From contig WTAK01000352.1 in the NCBI GenBank assembly GCA_013139625.1, positions 1 to 9,342 of the forward strand: a DNA stretch of 9,342 bases, read 5' to 3'. The notes under the pieces were generated by a model, which was not told where the DNA came from, searched no databases, and saw only the letters and a list, made by a program, of their open reading frames with translations. Both the position numbers and the translations under genes were made by a program. This document shows positions 1-5,086 of the stretch, piece by piece (positions within the stretch are counted from its first letter, which is position 1; each line of letters begins with the position of its first letter). This stretch comes from Candidatus Delongbacteria bacterium. GTDB lineage: Bacteria > UBA4055.

Positions 1-325
1 TTATCTCTTGATTTGCAATGTCCGTGTCTTTCGTAGTATGGAAATTACATATTGTAATATTAACATTTTCCATCATATACGATTCAAAATAGTTCAAGCC
101 AATTATAGTAGATACTTCATCTTCAATAATCTTAGTAATATTCGTTTCAATTTCTTCTGGTGAAGCTCCCGGATATACTACTTGAATCGAGATTATAGGT
201 ATCTCAATTTCAGGGATCGTATTCAAAGGTAAATTGAAATAAGAAAGGAATCCCATTAAAGCTATCGAAAGTATCGTTACAGTTGTTAATATTGGTCTTT
301 TAACTGCAATTTCTGTTAATATCAT
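1..325 (-). CDS. RND efflux transporter, AcrB/HAE1 type (N-terminus only, runs off left edge)
   Basis: Reading leftwards from an ATG at 325-323, an open frame of 108 codons continues to the window edge without a stop. It begins MILTEIAVKRPILTT, then has a hydrophobic first membrane helix (about residues 12-30). The classic HAE1 periplasmic entry follows: LPLNTIPEIEIPIISIQVVYPGASPEEIE (split here as LPLNTIPEIEIP and VYPGASPEEIE), then a segment ending TKDTDIANQEI that matches the family's FxxxtDxxxA region. Such proteins are proton-driven inner-membrane pumps that export drugs, lipids or metabolites through a tripartite complex. The start overlaps the stop of the upstream TetR gene (ATGA), so translation is probably coupled. 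No membrane-fusion protein lies between regulator and pump, where one is often found. Family assignment is firm; the substrate is unknown. Confidence 0.88.
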   Translation of the reverse strand, partial: MILTEIAVKRPILTTVTILSIALMGFLSYFNLPLNTIPEIEIPIISIQVVYPGASPEEIETNITKIIEDEVSTIIGLNYFESYMMENVNITICNFHTTKDTDIANQEI

Positions 326-960
326 TTATTAAGCTCCAAGTTCGTATTTGTAATTCCCATGTAGAAAAAATCCATTGCAAATGATGACATTTCCTCAACT
401 TTAAAATCTACTAATGCTTTATCATTAGATCCTTCAGCAATTGAATTCAAGAATGACACACCTGTTAACATAGCCTCCATAAGAAGAACCGATCTTCTAA
501 TATCCAGTAATTTATTAAAAACTTTTTCTTTGATGCCTTGTTCTAAGATGCTACTTAACACTGTAATTAGATTAGTTTTAAGTTCAATTACATATTTATG
601 GACTTCATCATTACAGTTCATATTTGTTTTTATGATAATATAGTTTTTAGCTTTTTTAATAAATTCCATGTGTTCTTTTTTCATAGCTTCCATCTTTTCT
701 TTTACAGAAATATTTCTACTTGGAAGGTTACTTACATTATTATAGAATTTTTCTAGAAGTTTTCCGATTATACTAAGTGCGATTTCTTCTTTGTCCTTGA
801 AATACAGGTATAAAGAAGCCTTAGAAAATCCGACCTTCTTTGCGATCGCTTCCATTTTAGTATTCTTAAAACCGAGCTTGTTTATCAATTTTGAAGCTTC
901 TTCAATAATGATATTCCGCTTGAATTCAATTTCCTTTTCCTTCATTGTTAAACTTGTCAT
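322..960 (-). CDS. TetR/AcrR-family transcriptional regulator
   Basis: A 212-residue protein of typical TetR length. The N-terminal DNA-binding domain covers about residues 8-60. Its helix-turn-helix (about 35-56) contains AIAKKVGFSKASLYLYFKDK, which is characteristic of the family. The remaining helical part is the ligand-binding and dimerisation domain, and it is not diagnostic of any ligand. The gene directly precedes, and overlaps by ATGA, an RND pump on the same strand. Local repression of that pump and of itself is therefore the likely role. A near-consensus promoter and two TGA-N7-TCA palindromes lie just upstream. The start at 960 has only a weak Shine-Dalgarno (GGGAT). An internal Met at codon 6 is possible but has no better ribosome site. 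Confidence 0.92.
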   Translation of the reverse strand: MTSLTMKEKEIEFKRNIIIEEASKLINKLGFKNTKMEAIAKKVGFSKASLYLYFKDKEEIALSIIGKLLEKFYNNVSNLPSRNISVKEKMEAMKKEHMEFIKKAKNYIIIKTNMNCNDEVHKYVIELKTNLITVLSSILEQGIKEKVFNKLLDIRRSVLLMEAMLTGVSFLNSIAEGSNDKALVDFKVEEMSSFAMDFFYMGITNTNLELNK

Positions 961-987
961 AGATATCCCGAATAAAGTTTATGTTGC

Positions 988-1000
988 TGACCGTGAGTCA
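988..1000. promoter_or_regulatory. Candidate TetR operator, site 1 (TGA-N7-TCA)
   Basis: TGACCGTGAGTCA is the core of a 15-bp inverted repeat (CTGAC-CGTGA-GTCAG, 987-1001). It lies immediately downstream of the predicted tetR transcription start. It shares the pattern TGACCnnnAnTCA with site 2 (1007-1019) when that site is read on the minus strand. That the adjacent TetR protein binds here is inferred from position and symmetry. Confidence 0.55.
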
Positions 1001-1006
1001 GAAAAA

Positions 1007-1019
1007 TGAATATAGGTCA
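1007..1019. promoter_or_regulatory. Candidate TetR operator, site 2 (TGA-N7-TCA)
   Basis: TGAATATAGGTCA on the plus strand (TGACCTATATTCA on the minus) repeats the TGA-N7-TCA architecture 19 bp, about two helical turns, from site 1. It covers the -10 box of the tetR promoter, so occupancy would block RNA polymerase. It matches site 1 at 9 of 13 positions when inverted. Confidence 0.5.
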
Positions 1020-1037
1020 AAAAAAGAAAGTTGTCAA
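1009..1037 (-). promoter_or_regulatory. Sigma-70 promoter of the tetR-RND operon
   Basis: On the minus strand, TTGACA (1037-1032) is followed by a 17-nt spacer and TATATT (1014-1009), nearly the ideal sigma-70 promoter. Transcription would start around 1002, leaving a leader of about 42 nt before the ATG at 960. The same -35/-10 pair and spacing occurs at the rpsT promoter in this window, which supports the call. Confidence 0.75.
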
Positions 1038-1082
1038 GTAGAATTGGCAAATAAGATCAGAAAATATTTTTCAGAAAACTTA

Positions 1083-1111
1083 TTGGATTTTCTTAATTAA
1101 TTATATACATT
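1083..1111 (+). promoter_or_regulatory. Possible promoter of the CLC gene
   Basis: TTGGAT (1083-1088), a 17-nt spacer and TACATT (1106-1111) form an acceptable sigma-70 promoter about 40 bp upstream of the CLC start. The match is weaker than at tetR or rpsT. The -10 box is also the left arm of a perfect palindrome. Confidence 0.4.
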
Positions 1112-1125
1112 CGAGTTAGAATGTA
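1106..1125. promoter_or_regulatory. Palindromic candidate operator at the CLC promoter
   Basis: This is a perfect 7-bp inverted repeat, TACATTC-N6-GAATGTA. It overlaps the putative -10 box and start point for the plus-strand CLC gene. The sequence does not resemble the TGA-N7-TCA sites near tetR, so a different regulator, or none, would act here. An RNA hairpin at the 5' end of the transcript is an alternative. Confidence 0.4.
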
Positions 1126-1152
1126 AATAACAATTATTTAAGAAGAAAACTC

Positions 1153-2091
1153 ATGAATATGAAGAAATTATTATCCGGGAAATATGCATTCTTACTTGCG
1201 GTTTTGTTTGCAGTAATAATTGGAATTGGTGCTGGATTTGGAGCTATCGCATTTAAGTATCTTATTTATTTTGTTCAATATCTTGCATTTGATCTGTTAG
1301 GTGGAGTTTTGACAGATACTTTTGGAAGCTGGGGATTTATATTTATTCCTGCAATTGGTGGTCTTTTAGTAGGACTTGTGATCTATTATGGTGCGAGAGA
1401 AGCAAAAGGTCATGGAGTTCCCGAAGTTATGGATGCTATGGCCAATAAGGGAGGAAGGATAAAACCGAAGATAGTAATCGTAAAAACACTTGCTTCTGCT
1501 CTGTGTATCGGTAGTGGTGGAAGTGTGGGGCGAGAAGGTCCGATAGTTCAAATTGGCTCAGCATTGGGATCCACAGTTGGTCAACTATTCAAATTACCAA
1601 CTCCATGGATAAGAACCCTTGTGGCATGTGGTGCAGCCGCAGGGATATCGGCTACTTTTAATACCCCACTGGCAGGAGCGTTATTCGCTTATGAACTATT
1701 AATGCCAAGTTTTGCCATGATAGGCTTTTCTTCTATAGTTATAAGTGCCGTTGTTGCAAATGTAGTAGCGATCAATTTTCTCGGAAGGGATTCAGTATTT
1801 AATATGTCCGGTATTCCGGCAATGTCTGATAGTAGAGAATTATTTATATATATACTATTAGGTCTATCTGTTGCACTTATAGGTTATGTTTATGTGAAAA
1901 CAATAAATTATTCAGAAGATTTATTTGAGAAGGTAACTAAGATACCCGAATGGATATTACCTGTGTTCGGTGGTTTAATGGTTGGAGTGATGGCCTTATA
2001 TTCAAAGGATATCATGGGTGTAGGGTACGGTAGTGTTCCCTGGGAAGCAACTGCGAGTCTGGATCAGGCAATAGGTGTACAATTCCATTAA
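1153..2091 (+). CDS. CLC chloride channel/antiporter, N-terminal part of a frameshifted gene
   Basis: These 312 codons encode most of a CLC membrane domain. Visible are multiple hydrophobic helices from residue 10 on and GHGVP (86-90, equivalent to the GSGIP anion-binding loop). The pore signature GSGGSVGREGP (120-130) carries the gating glutamate E128, and NTPLAGALFAYE (170-181) is present. CLC proteins move Cl- through the inner membrane as channels or Cl-/H+ exchangers. The residue after E181 is Leu, where E. coli ClC-ec1 has the internal proton glutamate E203. This suggests uncoupled or altered transport, although this alignment is by eye. The frame ends at TAA 2089-2091, right where the pre-LKIIAN helix should continue. 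Restoring one C in the CC at 2085-2086 joins it to the next frame as QFPLKILFFMVALKII, a normal CLC helix. The start ATG at 1153 follows AAGAAG (1140-1145). Confidence 0.85.
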   Translation: MNMKKLLSGKYAFLLAVLFAVIIGIGAGFGAIAFKYLIYFVQYLAFDLLGGVLTDTFGSWGFIFIPAIGGLLVGLVIYYGAREAKGHGVPEVMDAMANKGGRIKPKIVIVKTLASALCIGSGGSVGREGPIVQIGSALGSTVGQLFKLPTPWIRTLVACGAAAGISATFNTPLAGALFAYELLMPSFAMIGFSSIVISAVVANVVAINFLGRDSVFNMSGIPAMSDSRELFIYILLGLSVALIGYVYVKTINYSEDLFEKVTKIPEWILPVFGGLMVGVMALYSKDIMGVGYGSVPWEATASLDQAIGVQFH

Positions 2092-2105
2092 AAATATTAT
2101 TCTTC

Positions 2106-2900
2106 ATGGTAGCTTTAAAAATAATAGCAAATGCTACAACCATCGGTTCAGGTGGAAGTGGGGGTGTTTTTGCACCTAGTTTATTCATTGGAGGTATGAT
2201 CGGTGCGATATTCGGGTACATAGCTCAATTCTTTTTCCCTGAAGTGCATATCGGTACCTTTGCTATTGTTGGAGGTGGAGCCTTCTTTGCTGCAGTTGCA
2301 AGAGCACCTATTACAAGTATTCTGATGATATTAGAACTGACTAGAAATTATTCACTTGTTGTTCCTGTGATGATCACTGTTGTAATTGCAAATGAAGTGT
2401 ATAGATTTATCAATAAAGAAACTATTTATACTGAAAAACTAATTCGTAGAGGAACTGATATTCTAGGAATGGGAACAGCCCGTTTAGCAACAGGTGTCAG
2501 AGTTGAAGATATAATGATGGAGATCGAAGCTCCGATATTGCCATCTACTCTGATCGAAGATCTTCCCGGCATTTTCGAAAGTACTGACCATTTGGGACTT
2601 CTGGTTGTCAATGAGAAAGATGAACTTATAGGGATAGTAACTCATACTGATTATGATAGATATAAAGCTTCAGGAGAAACTCTATCCATTGTGGATGATA
2701 TCTGTACAAAAAAGTTAAAGAAAGCATACCCTGATCAAACAGTTAATGAAATACTTAATTGGGGAATCAATTCAAACATTGCAAGGATACCGGTAGTATC
2801 TATCGAAGATGAAACTAAATTAATAGGTATAATTAGAAGAGAAAGTTTCCTGAAAGCATGGAAAATGGCCTACACAAAAGGTGAACGATCAATATTGTAA
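2106..2900 (+). CDS. CLC chloride channel/antiporter, C-terminal part with CBS domains (frameshifted continuation)
   Basis: This frame carries the missing C-terminal half of the CLC. It includes the second signature GSGGSGGVFAP (14-24 from the ATG at 2106), a further hydrophobic helix pair with ARAPITSILMILELT, and then two cytoplasmic CBS domains. The CBS domains span about 131-185 (VEDIM...DELIGIVTHTDY) and 198-250 (TVNEIL...KLIGIIRRESF). CBS pairs usually bind adenine nucleotides and tune transport. The same reading frame is open upstream from at least 2040, and no Shine-Dalgarno precedes 2106. The piece is therefore almost certainly not an independent gene but the tail of 1153-2091. The intact product would be about 582 residues, normal for a CBS-type bacterial CLC. 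Whether the shift is real or an assembly error cannot be told from one sequence. Confidence 0.85.
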   Translation: MVALKIIANATTIGSGGSGGVFAPSLFIGGMIGAIFGYIAQFFFPEVHIGTFAIVGGGAFFAAVARAPITSILMILELTRNYSLVVPVMITVVIANEVYRFINKETIYTEKLIRRGTDILGMGTARLATGVRVEDIMMEIEAPILPSTLIEDLPGIFESTDHLGLLVVNEKDELIGIVTHTDYDRYKASGETLSIVDDICTKKLKKAYPDQTVNEILNWGINSNIARIPVVSIEDETKLIGIIRRESFLKAWKMAYTKGERSIL

Positions 2901-2921
2901 GAAATTAACACGAATTTTCAC

Positions 2922-2950
2922 TTGACATTATATTTCATCTTTGTTATATT
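2922..2950 (+). promoter_or_regulatory. Strong sigma-70 promoter of rpsT
   Basis: TTGACA (2922-2927), an exact 17-nt spacer and TATATT (2945-2950) lie upstream of rpsT. Transcription should start near 2957, giving a leader of about 44 nt. Confidence 0.85.
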
Positions 2951-2953
2951 GCG

Positions 2954-2975
2954 TTGCTTAATGAAAGCGAAGCAA
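2954..2975 (+). promoter_or_regulatory. Hairpin in the rpsT leader
   Basis: TTGCTT (2954-2959) and AAGCAA (2970-2975) are perfect complements around a 10-nt loop, placed at or just after the predicted transcription start. A shorter alternative pairing (GCTT with the AAGC at 2965-2968) competes with it. It could protect the 5' end or take part in S20 autoregulation. No function is shown. Confidence 0.35.
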
Positions 2976-3000
2976 AAATTTCGATAAACTAGGAGTTAAG

Positions 3001-3270
3001 ATGTCAAAGAAGAGCCCTAAAACAATAAGGCCAAATAAGAAAAGATTAAAACAATCAAAAAAACAAAATGCTTATAACAAACATTATAAATCAATGATGA
3101 AGACTGCTTTGAAAAAAGTAAAGAATTCTGAAAATAAAGAAGATGCTAATGTTAATGTTCTTGCAGCTCAGTCTATCTTGGATAAGTTGGTTACAAAAGG
3201 TGTTATCAAGAAGAATAATGCATCGAACAAGAAATCAAAATTGATGAAATTCGCTGAGAAAATGCACTAG
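3001..3270 (+). CDS. rpsT: 30S ribosomal protein S20
   Basis: An 89-residue, very basic protein of normal S20 length. It has the family pattern: Lys/Arg-rich N-terminus (KKSPKTIRPNKKR), then NKHYKSMMKTALKKV (about 46-60), an acidic-basic helix, and the conserved C-terminal part LDKLVTKGVIKKNNASNKKSKL. S20 binds 16S rRNA helices 9 and 44 early in 30S assembly. The gene is monocistronic by its signals: a consensus promoter 50-80 bp upstream, a clear AGGAG (2991-2995) five bases before the ATG, and an intrinsic terminator 22 bp after the stop. This isolated arrangement is usual for rpsT. Confidence 0.97.
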   Translation: MSKKSPKTIRPNKKRLKQSKKQNAYNKHYKSMMKTALKKVKNSENKEDANVNVLAAQSILDKLVTKGVIKKNNASNKKSKLMKFAEKMH

Positions 3271-3291
3271 GTTATTATTATTCAAAATTTT

Positions 3292-3316
3292 AAAGCAGCC
3301 ATTGGCTGCTTTTTTT
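3292..3316 (+). terminator. Intrinsic terminator of rpsT
   Basis: A 9-bp stem AAAGCAGCC/GGCTGCTTT with an ATT loop is followed by further T residues (a run of seven T, 3310-3316, partly within the stem). It lies 22 bp past the rpsT stop codon. Confidence 0.92.
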
Positions 3317-3327
3317 ATATTTAAATC

Positions 3328-3355
3328 TTGAATATGTACATAAATAGCTTATATT
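3328..3355 (+). promoter_or_regulatory. Promoter of the metallophosphatase (and probably selD)
   Basis: TTGAAT (3328-3333), a 16-nt spacer and TATATT (3350-3355) lie 28 bp upstream of the phosphatase ATG and downstream of the rpsT terminator. The -10 hexamer is the same as at rpsT and tetR. Confidence 0.6.
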
Positions 3356-3383
3356 TATTGAAAATTTACTTCACGGGAATGAA

Positions 3384-3995
3384 ATGCGAACTTTTATCAT
3401 AGGAGATATACACGGTTGCTATAGAGAATTGAGTGATCTTGTAGAAAAATTTGGACCGACAGATAAAGATCAGATCTATTCCGTTGGTGATGTTATCAAT
3501 AGAGGTCCTGATTCTGGTAGATGCATCAAATTACTAAGAGATCTGAAAGCCAAAGTTGTTATGGGAAATCATGAACATTGGTACTTAAATTCTTTTCCAT
3601 TTACAAAAAAAACTAAACTTAATGAAAATTTTAGAAAGTTAGAAATAGAAGATCATCTTAGATGGATGTATGATCTTCCTTATTTTATTGAGACAGAAAA
3701 ATTTATTGTGGTACATGCAGGATTCGATCCAAGAAAAAGGATCGAAGAAAATGAAAAAGACACATTGGTATCATTGAGAATGTTGGAAGATCTTGATAGA
3801 CCATGGTTTGAAGAATATAAAGGCAGAAAGCATATTTATTTCGGTCACTGGGGAAAACTTGGTTTGTATTACGGGCAAAATGTAACCGGATTGGATACCG
3901 GATGTGTCTATGGTAAGCAATTATCAGGGTTGATCGTAGAAGAAAACAAATTGATTCAAGTAAAAGCAAAAAAGGCTTATTGTCCAATTTCGTAG
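3384..3995 (+). CDS. ApaH-like PPP-family metallophosphatase
   Basis: A 203-residue single-domain phosphoesterase with every PPP metal-site motif: GDIHG (7-11), GDVINRGP (35-42), GNHEH (61-65), VHAG (110-113) and FGHW (153-156). Two metal ions would be held by D8, H10, D36, N62, H111 and H155. The Asn in GDVINRG, where eukaryotic PPP phosphatases have Asp, together with GHW and LDTGCVYGKQLSGL (170-183), resembles bacterial diadenosine tetraphosphatase ApaH. The protein lacks the roughly 60-70-residue insertion that E. coli ApaH has before GHW. Hydrolysis of dinucleoside polyphosphates is plausible, and protein phosphatase activity is the main alternative. It has its own promoter and may be co-transcribed with selD, 47 bp downstream. 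The start follows a weak CGGGAA ribosome site. Confidence 0.85.
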   Translation: MRTFIIGDIHGCYRELSDLVEKFGPTDKDQIYSVGDVINRGPDSGRCIKLLRDLKAKVVMGNHEHWYLNSFPFTKKTKLNENFRKLEIEDHLRWMYDLPYFIETEKFIVVHAGFDPRKRIEENEKDTLVSLRMLEDLDRPWFEEYKGRKHIYFGHWGKLGLYYGQNVTGLDTGCVYGKQLSGLIVEENKLIQVKAKKAYCPIS

Positions 3996-4017
3996 GGTCG
4001 AACCCCTGTGTTCGACC
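3996..4017. repeat. REP-like palindrome between phosphatase and selD
   Basis: GGTCGAAC-N6-GTTCGACC is a perfect 8-bp inverted repeat that begins on the base after the phosphatase stop codon. It is much more GC-rich than its surroundings. With its flanks (CGTAG before, GGACG after) it resembles the short extragenic palindromes scattered in many bacterial genomes; I know this only from general pattern. No T-run follows, so it is not a normal terminator. Confidence 0.6.
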
Positions 4018-4042
4018 GGACGTGATATAAAAAAGGAAAATA

Positions 4043-5086
4043 ATGAAAGATCTAATGAAGAATCCAAGACTAACTCAATTTGTAAAAGCGGCTGGTTGAG
4101 CCGGCAAGGTTAGTCCGGAGGACTTAAATATAATTCTTGGAGACTTAGAATTTCCAACGAATAATAGAACGCTGGTTGGTTTTGAAGGCAGTGATGATGC
4201 CGGAGTATATAAACTTTCTGACGAGCTTGCAATTGTTCAGACTGTCGATTTTATAACACCTGTGGTTGATGACCCATATATGTATGGATGTATTGCAGCA
4301 GCAAACAGCTTGAGTGATATTTTTGCTATGGGAGCAAAAGTAATTACGGGGATGAATGTAGTCGCTTACGATAATTGCCATGTATCAAAAGCGATGCTAT
4401 CCGCAATTCTTCAAGGTGGAATAGATAAGATGAGAGAAGCTGGTGGTGTGATCCTCGGTGGTCATACAATTGAAGATCTTGAAATGAAATATGGTATCTC
4501 TGTGACAGGTACTGTTCATCCCGATAAGATACTTAGAAATAATTCCGTGAGAGCAGGAGATAAACTTATTTTAACCAAACCTATTGGCTCAGGAATTATT
4601 TCAACTGCATGGAAAGGTGACATGGCTGAAAAGATCCATATTGATAAAGCGGCTGTTTACATGTCTGCGCTGAATAAGACAGCTTCAGAACTGGCTGTTG
4701 AGATCGGTGTAAATGCTATGACAGATGTAACAGGATTTGGATTGTTAGGACATCTTTGTGAAATGACCAGTGACAAACATGGTGCTGAAATTGATGTTTC
4801 AAAAATACCACTAATGGAAGGTGCGAAAGAATATGCTGATCAATTCCTTTTTCCTGCAGGCTCTAAACGTAATTATAAGTATTTTTTAGATAGAATAGAA
4901 GAAAATAAATTGGAATATGCTGACCTTATGCTGCTTTTTGATGCTCAAACATCAGGTGGTCTATTGATAAGTGTTCCTGAAGAAAAAGCTGAAAGATTAT
5001 TAGATAATATTAGATCTGCTGGTATTGAAGAAGCTGCTATTATCGGGATATTTAATGATAATAAAGGTAAGATCAGTTTAGGGTAG
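4043..5086 (+). CDS. selD: Selenide, water dikinase (selenophosphate synthetase) with selenocysteine at residue 19
   Basis: SelD makes selenophosphate from selenide and ATP, the selenium donor for Sec-tRNA and selenouridine. Starting at ATG 4043 (AAGG at 4033-4036), 18 codons lead to an in-frame TGA (4097-4099). The frame then continues to 5086, giving 347 residues, the usual SelD length. The context AAG-U-AGK is the SelD active-site loop, where the catalytic residue is Cys or Sec and the following Lys (K22) is essential. Downstream are GSDDAGVY (49-56), QTVDFITPVVDDPY (66-79), NSLSDIFAMGAK, GGHTIED, VTGFGLLGHLCEM and DAQTSGGLLISV, the full ATP- and metal-binding set. Without recoding, only a fragment starting at GTG 4262 would be called. 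That fragment lacks the catalytic loop, yet the 73 preceding codons are perfectly SelD-like. The 3' end overlaps mrdA by 14 bp. Confidence 0.95.
4097..4124 (+). promoter_or_regulatory. Sec-UGA codon and bacterial SECIS-like hairpin
   Basis: TGA at 4097-4099 is followed by a hairpin AGTCC-GGA-GGACT (4112-4124), with possible extension by the TTA/TAA flanks around one bulged U. The loop starts with GG and lies 17 nt after the UGA. Both features fit the known bacterial SECIS rules: a G among the first loop bases and a short UGA-to-loop distance. SelB would bind here to deliver Sec-tRNA. Confidence 0.75.

Noticed and set aside
791..1009. Plus-strand open frame overlapping the start of tetR and its promoter
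   Set aside because: It mirrors the TetR helix-turn-helix coding region and runs through the promoter and operators. It has no ribosome site or family match.
2080..2110. Programmed -1 ribosomal frameshift joining the two CLC frames
   Set aside because: No X-XXY-YYZ slippery heptamer lies before the TAA at 2089, and the A-run (2090-2094) comes too late to help. CLC genes are not known to use frameshifting, so a one-base deletion is simpler.
2961..2987. Eight-codon leader ORF (MKAKQKFR) before rpsT
   Set aside because: It has no Shine-Dalgarno, lies almost at the predicted 5' end, and a frame this short is expected by chance in AT-rich DNA.
3996..4017. Intrinsic terminator after the phosphatase
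   Set aside because: The stem is good but no T-run follows; the next bases are GGACGTGATATAAAA. A repeat unit fits better.
4262..5086. SelD starting at GTG 4262 as the real gene
   Set aside because: This would remove the catalytic loop and the first Mg/ATP-binding residues, while the upstream 73 codons are unmistakably SelD with a Sec-type TGA.
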